DNA of 19,651 nt from an uncultured Acetatifactor sp. Lineage in GTDB: Bacteria > Bacillota > Clostridia > Lachnospirales > Lachnospiraceae. Both the position numbers and the translations under genes were made by a program. The notes below the pieces were generated by a model, which was not told where the DNA came from, searched no databases, and saw only the letters and a program-made list of their open reading frames with translations. The number at the start of each line of letters is the position of its first letter. Within the stretch, counting starts at the first letter, position 1. The stretch lies in contig CAJTXE010000001.1 of assembly GCA_910580225.1 (NCBI GenBank), positions 227,206 to 246,856 of the forward strand, read 5' to 3'. Positions 1 to 6,538 of this stretch are shown in pieces.

Positions 1-12
1 ACTTAAAATCAA

Positions 13-57
13 GTCGCTGCGCGACGGCACTAAAGTCTTAAGTCCCTGCGGCGCAGG
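13..57. repeat. Pair of short GC-rich hairpins at the left edge
   Basis: Two perfect small hairpins stand about 30 nt apart. The first has arms GTCGC (13-17) and GCGAC (21-25) with loop TGC. The second has arms CCTGC (45-49) and GCAGG (53-57) with loop GGC. Each follows the word AAGTC, so they look like two diverged copies of one unit of roughly 30 nt. They lie directly after the stop codon of the minus-strand gene at 62-487 and could end its transcript; a TTGATTTT stretch follows on that strand. They may be the end of a longer dispersed repeat cut by the window edge. Confidence 0.5.
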
Positions 58-61
58 TACC

Positions 62-487
62 TCAAATTTCTGTTTTTACACCTTTCAGTTTGAGGAAGGC
101 AACGATTTCGCTGGCATTTTCTGTGCGGAAATCGTCGAAAGTCACCAGTTTCTTTCCATCAATGGTATAGAGTACATAGGAGCGTCCGCCTATGGAGAGC
201 TTTTGCAGGTCATTATAGGAAAGGTTTCGGACGGCACCGAAAGGCGGTGTATAGATGATGCCGTTGTCGTTAAAGAGCAGCCGGCTGCGGTGCATCCGGA
301 TCAGAAGGACGATGCATGCCAGAGAGACAATTCCGTAGGTAATCAAAAAAGCAATTACCAGGCTGCTCCGCATTTCCTCATAAGTCAGCATAAAGATGGT
401 GGAAAAAAAGCGAAGGACGGAAAGCACCAGAAGGATGGAGATCAGGACAGTAACAAAGCTGCTCTTTTTCAATTTATACTGATTCAT
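62..487 (-). CDS. Small membrane protein, two TM segments plus a PH-like cytoplasmic domain
   Basis: A 141-residue protein of unknown function. Two hydrophobic segments (about residues 11-34 and 43-62) form a hairpin. The remaining ~75 residues are soluble and strand-rich, with a pattern (FNDNGIIY, then SYNDL, then LYTIDGKKLVTF) that resembles bacterial PH-like domains on short membrane proteins; that fold is my inference. The start at 487 is chosen over an in-frame ATG at 517 because AAAGGAG lies 10 nt upstream (498-504) and the predicted transcription start is near 518, which leaves no leader for the longer form. The gene has its own promoter and diverges from yicC, so it is probably monocistronic. 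It ends directly against the left-edge hairpins. It is likely a real gene with no assigned role. Confidence 0.75.
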   Translation of the reverse strand: MNQYKLKKSSFVTVLISILLVLSVLRFFSTIFMLTYEEMRSSLVIAFLITYGIVSLACIVLLIRMHRSRLLFNDNGIIYTPPFGAVRNLSYNDLQKLSIGGRSYVLYTIDGKKLVTFDDFRTENASEIVAFLKLKGVKTEI

Positions 488-524
488 AATAAACGGACTC
501 CTTTGTAGAATTTTCATATGTCAC

Positions 525-553
525 ATTATAGCACACCTGACAAATAAAGTCCA
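525..553 (-). promoter_or_regulatory. Sigma-A promoter for the small membrane protein gene
   Basis: On the minus strand, -10 TATAAT (525-530) is preceded by TGC, giving an extended -10. The -35 TGGACT (548-553) matches four of six consensus bases with a 17-nt spacer. Predicted start of transcription is near 518, about 30 nt before the ATG at 487. Confidence 0.65.
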
Positions 554-590
554 TTCGCCTTCGCAAATCCTTTTTCAGGATTCCGGACAG

Positions 591-610
591 CTGATCTGAT
601 ACCAGATCAG
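591..610. promoter_or_regulatory. Perfect 8-bp inverted repeat between divergent promoters
   Basis: Arms CTGATCTG (591-598) and CAGATCAG (603-610) flank ATAC. No T-run follows on either strand, so it does not look like a terminator. It lies about 40 bp behind the minus-strand -35 and 134 bp upstream of the yicC -35. An operator is possible, but no regulator is indicated. The rest of 518-808 holds only the two promoters described here. Confidence 0.35.
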
Positions 611-743
611 AATCAATGTCGTATTTCATAGTGAGCCGGCATTTTATGCCAATGCTTCTGCCGGTGTATTTGTCTGTGCCTGCATGACAGGACCGGGAGA
701 AACGCATGTCTGCGGAAAATTTGCAGGAAAGCTCCTCACGCAC

Positions 744-772
744 TTGACGCTTTCGGAAACATACTTTATAAT
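744..772 (+). promoter_or_regulatory. Sigma-A promoter of the yicC-remA-gmk-rpoZ operon
   Basis: TTGACG (744-749) and a perfect TATAAT (767-772) are separated by 17 nt. Transcription would start near 779, leaving a leader of about 40 nt before yicC. This is among the best promoters in the window and fits constitutive expression of housekeeping genes. Confidence 0.8.
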
Positions 773-820
773 AAATGGAAGCATCCAATATATGGGGTTG
801 TTGCCCGGATGGGAGCATTT

Positions 821-1699
821 ATGATTAAGAGTATGACCGGTTTCGGCAGATGTGAAATTGCCGAAAACAGCAGAAAATTTACGGTGGAGATAAAATCAGT
901 CAATCACCGGTACCTGGATGTGAACATCAAAATACCCAAAGCATTCAATTTTTTTGAGTCGGCTGTCCGCAGTGAACTGAAGAAGTATATCTCCCGCGGA
1001 AAAGTTGACGTGTTCATATCCTGTGAAGATTTCTCGGAGAAAAATTCCACGGTACATTACAACAGGGAGATTGCGGCAGCTTATCTGAAGTATATAAATC
1101 AGATGGCGGAAGAGTTTCAGCTGGAGAATGACCTCCGCGTGTCCATGCTGTCCCGGTTTCCTGAAGTCTTTACGATGGAAGAGACCGATGCGGATGAAGA
1201 CGAGCTGTGGCTTGGGCTGCAGAAAGCCGTGACAGGAGCGGCTGAAATGTTCGTGGATACCCGGGTGGTGGAAGGCGGCCATCTCAGGGATGACCTGATC
1301 GGGAAGTTGGATGGGATGATGGGGCTGGTGGATGCCATATCAGAACGGGCTCCGCGGATCATCGAGGAATACCGCAGAAAACTGGAGGAACGTGTCAGGG
1401 ACCTGATGGAAGATGTCCATGTGGACGAGTCCCGACTGGTGACAGAGGTGACGATTTTTGCGGATAAGGTGTGTGTGGACGAGGAACTGGTAAGGCTTGG
1501 CAGCCATATCAAAACCACGAAAAACACGTTGCTGGCAGGGGGAGCTGTGGGCAGGAAGCTTGACTTCATCGCCCAGGAGATGAACCGGGAAGCGAATACG
1601 ATTCTTTCCAAGGCCAGTGATCTGGAGACTTCCAACTATGCCATAGAATTAAAGACGGAGATCGAAAAGGTCCGCGAGCAGATTCAGAATATAGAATAG
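821..1699 (+). CDS. yicC: YicC/YloC family endoribonuclease
   Basis: A 292-residue member of the YicC/YloC family; the B. subtilis protein is about 291 residues. YloC is described as an endoribonuclease, and E. coli YicC takes part in small-RNA decay. The N-terminal signature MIKSMTGFGR and the C-terminal stretch with GRKLDFIAQEMNREANT and SKASD are family hallmarks, and the protein ends in a Glu/Lys-rich helix. I place the start at 821, where the family signature begins and GGGAG (811-815) precedes it; an ATG at 809 would add four residues. It is the first gene of the conserved block with remA, gmk and rpoZ, 13 nt before remA, under the promoter at 744-772. Its position next to the omega-subunit gene and near rny fits a role in RNA metabolism. 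Confidence 0.93.
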   Translation: MIKSMTGFGRCEIAENSRKFTVEIKSVNHRYLDVNIKIPKAFNFFESAVRSELKKYISRGKVDVFISCEDFSEKNSTVHYNREIAAAYLKYINQMAEEFQLENDLRVSMLSRFPEVFTMEETDADEDELWLGLQKAVTGAAEMFVDTRVVEGGHLRDDLIGKLDGMMGLVDAISERAPRIIEEYRRKLEERVRDLMEDVHVDESRLVTEVTIFADKVCVDEELVRLGSHIKTTKNTLLAGGAVGRKLDFIAQEMNREANTILSKASDLETSNYAIELKTEIEKVREQIQNIE

Positions 1700-1712
1700 G
1701 AGCCAGGGCAGT

Positions 1713-1967
1713 ATGCTGATCCATATCGGTTTCGGAAATATTGTGAATACACAGAAGATCATTGCAGTTGTCAGTCCGGATTCTGCTCCGATCAAGCGTC
1801 TGGTACAGGGGGCGAAGGAGAAGGGGCTGGCTATCGATGCCACTCAGGGGCGCAAGACCAAATCCGTTCTGATCATGGACGGGAGTCAGGTTGTGCTGTC
1901 AGCGCTTCTGCCGGAGACCATTGCCGGACGGGTACAGGATATCGCAGAGTTTTCGGAGGATAAATAA
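1713..1967 (+). CDS. remA: RemA-like regulator (DUF370)
   Basis: An 84-residue DUF370 protein; B. subtilis RemA is about 89 residues. RemA is a DNA-binding oligomer that activates biofilm-matrix and osmoprotection genes in Bacillus. The sequence begins MLIHIGFGNIVN and continues with SPDSAPIKRLVQGAKE and GRKTKSVLIMDG, all strongly conserved in the family. The ribosome binding site AGGAG (1698-1702) overlaps the yicC stop codon, and gmk begins 2 nt after this gene, so the three genes are probably co-transcribed. In clostridia the targets of RemA are poorly defined, so only the family assignment is firm. Confidence 0.9.
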   Translation: MLIHIGFGNIVNTQKIIAVVSPDSAPIKRLVQGAKEKGLAIDATQGRKTKSVLIMDGSQVVLSALLPETIAGRVQDIAEFSEDK

Positions 1968-1969
1968 CG

Positions 1970-2605
1970 ATGGAAGAAAAAGGAATTTTGATAGTGATTT
2001 CCGGTTTTTCCGGCGCCGGAAAGGGTACACTGGTAAAGGGACTTCTGCGTAGATACGATGAATACGCATTGTCCGTCTCTATGACCACCCGGTCTCCCAG
2101 ACCCGGAGAACAGGAAGGGGTAGAGTATTTTTTCACGGATAGGGAACGTTTTGAAGAGGTCATCGCCAAGGGCGGGCTGGTGGAATATGCGCAGTACTGC
2201 GGTAATTATTACGGAACACCCCGTGCCTATGTAGAAGATCAGCTTGCGGCAGGGAAAAATGTCATTTTGGAGATCGAGATACAGGGAGCGTTGAAGGTAA
2301 AGGAGAAATTTCCTGAGACTTTGCTCTTGTTTGTAACGCCGCCCAGTGTGGCGGAGCTCCGCAGAAGGCTGACGGACCGGGGAACGGAAGACCCGCAGGT
2401 GATCGCAAAGCGTCTGGCGCGTGCCGCAGAGGAATCAGAGGGCGTGGAAGCCTATGATTATATTGTTGTAAATGACAAACTGGAGGAATGCGTGGAGGAA
2501 GTACACTTTCTGGTGGCAGCCGCCCGCAGGGCACCGGTGAGGAGAAGTGAATTGATCAGGGAGATCAGAGCAGAACTGAATCATTTTGCGAAAGGAGTGC
2601 AGTAA
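1970..2605 (+). CDS. gmk: Guanylate kinase
   Basis: Guanylate kinase, 211 residues, transfers phosphate from ATP to GMP to make GDP in cytosolic purine nucleotide synthesis. The Walker A loop is GFSGAGKGT (residues 12-20). The GMP-binding region TTRSPRPGE (39-47) and the following EGVEYFF are intact, and residues VEYAQYCGNYYGTP and ILEIEIQGA continue the family pattern. Length matches the usual ~205 residues. GGAGG inside the end of remA serves as ribosome binding site, with 2 nt between the genes. It is followed 2 nt later by rpoZ, an arrangement shared with B. subtilis that links nucleotide supply and RNA polymerase. Confidence 0.97.
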   Translation: MEEKGILIVISGFSGAGKGTLVKGLLRRYDEYALSVSMTTRSPRPGEQEGVEYFFTDRERFEEVIAKGGLVEYAQYCGNYYGTPRAYVEDQLAAGKNVILEIEIQGALKVKEKFPETLLLFVTPPSVAELRRRLTDRGTEDPQVIAKRLARAAEESEGVEAYDYIVVNDKLEECVEEVHFLVAAARRAPVRRSELIREIRAELNHFAKGVQ

Positions 2606-2607
2606 GC

Positions 2608-2838
2608 ATGTTACATCCGTCTTATTCAGATTTGATGAAAGTAGTAAACAGTGAGGTAGAGCAGGGAGAGGCACCCATTGTGAACAGCCGGTATTCCATT
2701 GTCATGGCCACATCCAGAAGGGCCAGACAGATCATTGGCGGCGGTGATGCCATGGTGGACAGCAAAGATAAAAAGCCGCTGTCCGTTGCGGTGGAGGAGC
2801 TGAATCAGGGCAAGATCAAGATATTGGGCAGTGAGTGA
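2608..2838 (+). CDS. rpoZ: RNA polymerase omega subunit
   Basis: Omega, 76 residues, is the small accessory subunit that binds beta-prime and aids assembly of RNA polymerase. The conserved MLHPSYSDL start, the NSRYSIVMATSRRARQI helix (about residues 26-42) and the C-terminal KPLSVAVEELNQGKI match Firmicute omega. AAAGGAG (2591-2597), inside the end of gmk, is the ribosome binding site. It is the last gene of the tight yicC block; a 178-nt gap with small dyads separates it from rimO. Confidence 0.95.
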   Translation: MLHPSYSDLMKVVNSEVEQGEAPIVNSRYSIVMATSRRARQIIGGGDAMVDSKDKKPLSVAVEELNQGKIKILGSE

Positions 2839-2851
2839 TGCGGAGGCGGTT

Positions 2852-2975
2852 TTCTGACAGGGCAGAATGGCAGTGGATGTGAGGAGGCCATGGCGGATGG
2901 CGGGAAGCTGGTTACAGACAGCACTGTAAAGAACGGGAGATTCCGGTAGAGAGGTAGCTGGTGGTTTGCCAGCTA
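2852..2975 (+). promoter_or_regulatory. Three small dyads in the rpoZ-rimO gap
   Basis: The gap 2839-3016 holds TTCTG/CAGAA (2852-2867), TTACAG/CTGTAA (2912-2929) and TAGCTGG/CCAGCTA (2955-2961/2969-2975). The last is followed by ATTTTC and might be a weak terminator or attenuator ahead of rimO. I see no convincing promoter in the gap, so rimO may depend on read-through from yicC-rpoZ. Confidence 0.3.
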
Positions 2976-3016
2976 TTTTCGCATACACGGAATTAGAGAG
3001 GGAAAAATACGCCATT

Positions 3017-4360
3017 ATGAATATTATGTGTGTGTCGCTGGGTTGTGACAAAAATCTGGCAGATACGGAACTGATGCTGGGGATTCTGCAGAAGAAAGGA
3101 TATTCTTTTACAGATGACGAGAACCTTGCGGATGTGATTGTAGTGAATACCTGCTGTTTCATTGGAGATGCCAAAGAGGAGAGTATACAGACGCTGCTGG
3201 AGATGGCGGAGCTGAAAAAGACGGGAAGACTCAGAGTGCTGGTGGCGGCCGGCTGTCTGGCGCAGCGTTATCGGGAGGAGATCCGGGAGGAATTGCCGGA
3301 AGTGGATGCGCTTGTGGGAACCATGGCGGCGGAGGAGATTGCGGAGGCGATTGAGGAAGCACTTGCCGGAGGAATCTCAAACCATTATCGTGATCTGAAT
3401 GCACCTCTCTCCGTGTGCGGTGACAGGGTGGTGACCACCGGCGGCCATTACGCGTATCTGAAGATTGCGGAGGGATGCGGAAAGCACTGCACATATTGCA
3501 TCATTCCAAAGGTCAGGGGGGACTACAGGAGCGTGCCGATGGAGGTGCTGGCAGCACAGGCCGGGAAGCTGGCGGAAGGCGGGGTCAAAGAGCTGATTCT
3601 GGTGGCGCAGGAGACCACGCTGTACGGTGTTGACCTGTATGGGAAGAAGAGCCTGCATCTGCTTCTGAAACGGCTTGCACAGGTGGAAGGCATACGCTGG
3701 ATCCGGATTTTATACTGCTATCCGGAAGAGATTACGGAGGAACTGGTTGAGACCATGGCTGAAGAGCCGAAGATCTGTCATTATCTGGATATACCGGTTC
3801 AGCATGCTTCAGACCAGGTGCTGAGACGTATGGGGAGACGTACCAGTCAGGAGCAGCTTCGGAGCATCATAGCCGGCCTGCGGGAGCGGATTCCGGATAT
3901 CTGTCTCCGGACGACTTTGATCAGTGGTTTTCCCGGTGAGACACAGGAAGATTTCGAAGAACTGTACCGTTTTGTCAACGAGATGGAATTTGACCGGTTG
4001 GGGGTATTTCCCTATTCCCGGGAGGAGGACACACCGGCGGCAGAGATGTCCGGACAGGTGGAGGACGTTGTAAAGGAGAGACGGCGGGACGAGCTGATGG
4101 AACTGCAGCAGGCCGTTGCCTTTGAAAAGGCCGAAAGTATGGTAGGACAGGTTCTGACGGCCATGATAGAGGGCAAGGCAGCGGATGAGGATGTGTATGT
4201 GGCCAGGACTTATCGGGATGCGCCGGATGTGGATGGATATCTGTTTCTGAATACCACAGCGTTTTTAGACAGCGGAGATTTTGTGAAAGTACTCGTGACA
4301 GATTCCAACGAGTATGATCTGATCGGTGAAATTGTGGATGAAGGGGAGGACTTTTTATGA
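3017..4360 (+). CDS. rimO: Ribosomal protein S12 methylthiotransferase RimO
   Basis: A 447-residue radical-SAM methylthiotransferase that adds a methylthio group to the conserved aspartate of ribosomal protein S12. The N-terminal domain has the three cysteines for its own iron-sulfur cluster (C10 in SLGCDKN, C46 in NTCCF, C80 in AGCLAQR). The radical-SAM motif CGKHCTYC gives C154, C158 and C161. A C-terminal TRAM domain (about 375-445) binds substrate. The VSLGCDKN start favours RimO over MiaB, which has a different N-terminus. I use ATG 3017 because the family begins there. The nearest ribosome-binding sequence (GAGAGGG, 14 nt away) is weak, and a TTG at 2966 is an alternative. The stop overlaps the pgsA start in ATGA, indicating translational coupling. 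Confidence 0.93.
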   Translation: MNIMCVSLGCDKNLADTELMLGILQKKGYSFTDDENLADVIVVNTCCFIGDAKEESIQTLLEMAELKKTGRLRVLVAAGCLAQRYREEIREELPEVDALVGTMAAEEIAEAIEEALAGGISNHYRDLNAPLSVCGDRVVTTGGHYAYLKIAEGCGKHCTYCIIPKVRGDYRSVPMEVLAAQAGKLAEGGVKELILVAQETTLYGVDLYGKKSLHLLLKRLAQVEGIRWIRILYCYPEEITEELVETMAEEPKICHYLDIPVQHASDQVLRRMGRRTSQEQLRSIIAGLRERIPDICLRTTLISGFPGETQEDFEELYRFVNEMEFDRLGVFPYSREEDTPAAEMSGQVEDVVKERRRDELMELQQAVAFEKAESMVGQVLTAMIEGKAADEDVYVARTYRDAPDVDGYLFLNTTAFLDSGDFVKVLVTDSNEYDLIGEIVDEGEDFL

Positions 4361-4932
4361 AAAAGATGAATATACCCAACAAATTAACGATATTTCGTGT
4401 TATATTAATTTTACCGTTTGTACTTCTGCTGTTGAGCGGGAGTTGGGAGTGGTCAGCAGCACTGTCTGGCGGATTGGGAAAATATGTGGATTACATTGCA
4501 CTTGGAATCTTTATTGTGGCCAGTCTTACAGATCTGATAGACGGCCATATTGCCAGAAAGTATAATCTGGTAACCAATTTCGGGAAGTTTATGGATCCGC
4601 TGGCAGACAAACTGTTGGTGTGTGCCGCCTTGATTGCATTGGTAGAACTGAATCGGATTCCTGCATGGATTGTGATTCTGATAATCAGCAGAGATTTTAT
4701 CATCAGCGGATTTCGGCTGGTAGCATCGGACAACCATGTAGTGATTGCGGCCAGTTATTGGGGGAAATTCAAGACCGTATTCCAGATGGTGATGGTGTGC
4801 CTGATGATAGCGGATATACCGCAGCTGCGGGTTGTGACGAATATTATCATGTGGATCGCACTGGCATTGACGATGATTTCCCTGATTGATTATCTGGCGA
4901 AAAATAAAGACGTGATGCGGGAGCAGAAATAG
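4357..4932 (+). CDS. pgsA: CDP-diacylglycerol-glycerol-3-phosphate 3-phosphatidyltransferase
   Basis: PgsA, 191 residues, is an integral membrane enzyme that makes phosphatidylglycerol phosphate from CDP-diacylglycerol and glycerol 3-phosphate, the first committed step to phosphatidylglycerol and cardiolipin. The CDP-alcohol phosphotransferase signature is complete: D62-G63, A66-R67, G76, D80 and D84. About five or six hydrophobic helices are visible, beginning with IFRVILILPFVLLLL. The start overlaps the rimO stop by ATGA. cinA follows after about 38 nt. The pgsA-cinA-recA neighbourhood also occurs in B. subtilis. Residue length is normal and nothing appears missing. Confidence 0.95.
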   Translation: MKKMNIPNKLTIFRVILILPFVLLLLSGSWEWSAALSGGLGKYVDYIALGIFIVASLTDLIDGHIARKYNLVTNFGKFMDPLADKLLVCAALIALVELNRIPAWIVILIISRDFIISGFRLVASDNHVVIAASYWGKFKTVFQMVMVCLMIADIPQLRVVTNIIMWIALALTMISLIDYLAKNKDVMREQK

Positions 4933-4970
4933 CAGGACAGCCGGTGGAGGGTGGAAAAACGAGGGAGATT

Positions 4971-6242
4971 ATGAAAGTTGAATTGATATGTGTGGGCACG
5001 GAGCTTCTGCTTGGCAGCATTGTGAATACCAATGCTGCATATCTGGCAGAGAAATGCGCGGGACTTGGGCTTTCCTGCTACTTTCAGACAGTGGTGGGAG
5101 ATAATGAGGAAAGGTTGTCAGAGGTACTGCGGACGGCCATGGGGCGTTCCGATATTGTGATTCTTTCAGGTGGTCTGGGTCCTACGGAAGACGACTTGAC
5201 GAAAGAAACCGCTGCAAAGGTCTGCGGCAGAGCGCTGGAGGTGCATGAACCCAGTAAAAAGGCCATTGAGAAGTTTTTTTCGGACAGAGGTCTGGAACCT
5301 ACGGACAATAACTGGAAGCAGGCTGTGATTCCAGAGGGAGCCATCATTTTGGATAATCACAACGGAACCGCTCCGGGAGCCATACTGGAGACAGAGAAAG
5401 CAAAAGTGATTCTTCTTCCAGGCCCGCCCGGGGAACTGAAGCCCATGTTTGAGGAGAGCGTGGTTCCTTATCTGGCGGCGCTCACATCCCAGGTGATCTG
5501 TTCCCAGACCGTGAAGATCTGCGGTGTGGGAGAGAGCAAGGCGGAAACCATGGTAAAGGATCTGATCGGAGGTCAGTCCAATCCCACCATTGCTACCTAT
5601 GCAAAGACAGGAGAAGTTCATATCCGTGTCACTGCCAATGCCGGCGACCGAAAGAGTGCCATGAAGCTCATCAAGCCCATGGTGAAGGAACTGAAAAACC
5701 GATTCGGAAACAATATATATACCACGGAAGAGGAGACTACCCTGGAAAAGTCGGTAGTGGATCTGGCTCTGGCAAACAAGCTCACGATCACCTGTGCAGA
5801 GTCCTGTACCGGGGGAATGCTTTCTGCCAGGCTGGTAAATGTGCCGGGGATTTCCGAGGTTTATAAAAACGGTGTGGTCACCTATGCCAACAAAGCCAAA
5901 AGACGTCTGCTGGGGGTAAAGAAAAGCACTTTGCAGAAATACGGAGCCGTGAGTGAAAAAACGGCGGAGGAGATGGCAAAGGGAGCTGCGGTGATGTTCA
6001 AAGCGGATGTAGCCGCAGCGGTTACGGGGATTGCGGGACCGGAGGGCGGAACGGCGGAGAAACCTGTGGGCCTGGTATACATTGCCTGCCGGGTAAAGGG
6101 GAAGACTACAGTACGGAGATATCAGTTCTCCGGCAATCGGAACAAGGTGAGGGAATCTGCGGTTGCTGCAGCGCTGGCCTTGATGCGGGAGTGTATTCTG
6201 GTGTATTATAGTAAAGTCACGTTCGGAAAAGGGGAGTCATGA
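4971..6242 (+). CDS. cinA: CinA family protein (MoCF-like domain plus NMN deamidase domain)
   Basis: A 423-residue two-domain CinA; B. subtilis CinA is about 416 residues. The N-terminal half is a molybdopterin-binding-like domain (COG1058) with VGTELLLGSIVNTN and LSGGLGPTEDDLT. The C-terminal half (from about residue 262) is the CinA domain, known as a nicotinamide mononucleotide deamidase in pyridine nucleotide salvage; ESCTGG carries the likely nucleophile S278. CinA is linked to competence in some Firmicutes. I use ATG 4971, preceded by GAGGGAG at a short spacing; a GTG at 4944 would add nine residues not typical of the family. It ends the rimO-pgsA-cinA unit: the terminator hairpin overlaps its stop codon. 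Confidence 0.93.
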   Translation: MKVELICVGTELLLGSIVNTNAAYLAEKCAGLGLSCYFQTVVGDNEERLSEVLRTAMGRSDIVILSGGLGPTEDDLTKETAAKVCGRALEVHEPSKKAIEKFFSDRGLEPTDNNWKQAVIPEGAIILDNHNGTAPGAILETEKAKVILLPGPPGELKPMFEESVVPYLAALTSQVICSQTVKICGVGESKAETMVKDLIGGQSNPTIATYAKTGEVHIRVTANAGDRKSAMKLIKPMVKELKNRFGNNIYTTEEETTLEKSVVDLALANKLTITCAESCTGGMLSARLVNVPGISEVYKNGVVTYANKAKRRLLGVKKSTLQKYGAVSEKTAEEMAKGAAVMFKADVAAAVTGIAGPEGGTAEKPVGLVYIACRVKGKTTVRRYQFSGNRNKVRESAVAAALALMRECILVYYSKVTFGKGES

Positions 6243-6256
6243 CCCCTTTTTCCTTT
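6227..6256 (+). terminator. Intrinsic terminator overlapping the cinA stop codon
   Basis: AAAAGGGG (6227-6234) pairs with CCCCTTTT (6243-6250) around an 8-nt loop that contains the end of the cinA stop codon, followed by more T-rich sequence. It separates the cinA transcript from recA, which has its own promoters downstream. Confidence 0.75.
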
Positions 6257-6271
6257 TGAACCATATTTTTA

Positions 6272-6300
6272 TTGTCAGAGGCAGAAAACTGTGTTATGAT
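6272..6300 (+). promoter_or_regulatory. Upstream sigma-A promoter in the recA leader
   Basis: TTGTCA (6272-6277) and TATGAT (6295-6300) are 17 nt apart. It would start transcription about 230 nt before recA. It contains no LexA box, so it might give SOS-independent recA mRNA with a long leader that includes the short reading frame 6398-6439. Confidence 0.55.
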
Positions 6301-6463
6301 ACTTTCATCTGATACTTCATATGTATGTCATTCTTGCATTCAGGCAATATCGCCGCAGGTTTCAGAGATCATTTACAGACAGGGAGGTGAGAGGCCTTTG
6401 AGGGAGTTTTATGACACTCAAAAACTGATATATTTGTAACAGTTCAGCAGAGCGAAATTATAG

Positions 6464-6492
6464 TTGACATTTACGAACAAATGTTTTATCCT
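6464..6492 (+). promoter_or_regulatory. recA: Proximal recA promoter
   Basis: A perfect -35 TTGACA (6464-6469) and -10 TATCCT (6487-6492) are 17 nt apart. A LexA box occupies most of the spacer. The transcription start would be near 6499, about 40 nt before recA. Confidence 0.8.
6474..6487. promoter_or_regulatory. LexA (SOS) box 1 of recA
   Basis: CGAACAAATGTTTT matches 13 of 14 positions of the Gram-positive LexA/DinR consensus CGAACRNRYGTTYC; only the last base differs. It lies between -35 and -10, the classic position to block RNA polymerase until DNA damage. Confidence 0.85.
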
Positions 6493-6502
6493 TAGAAAAG
6501 GC

Positions 6503-6516
6503 AGAACATTCGTTCC
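6503..6516. promoter_or_regulatory. LexA (SOS) box 2 of recA
   Basis: AGAACATTCGTTCC contains the exact core GAAC-N4-GTTC and matches 12 of 14 consensus positions. It lies just after the predicted transcription start, 29 nt centre-to-centre from box 1 (almost three helical turns), so two LexA dimers could bind the same face of the DNA. Confidence 0.75.
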
Positions 6517-6538
6517 TTAAAGAGAAGGAGATTATAAT

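Noticed and set aside
203..508. 101-codon plus-strand frame opposite the small membrane protein gene
   Set aside because: Low-complexity Lys/Asp/Gln-rich translation typical of the complement of membrane helices; the minus-strand gene has promoter and ribosome binding site.
474..818. 114-codon minus-strand frame between the small membrane protein gene and yicC
   Set aside because: It contains both divergent promoters and the dyad, overlaps both neighbouring genes, lacks a good ribosome binding site and has no recognisable family features.
2890..2949. 19-codon frame after GAGGAGG in the rpoZ-rimO gap
   Set aside because: The spacing from GAGGAGG to the ATG is only 2 nt, too short for good initiation, and the peptide has no recognisable features.
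2966..3016. TTG-initiated upstream extension of rimO
   Set aside because: The RimO family starts at the VSLGC region; the extension would begin inside a hairpin. It is kept only as an alternative because the ribosome binding site of ATG 3017 is weak.
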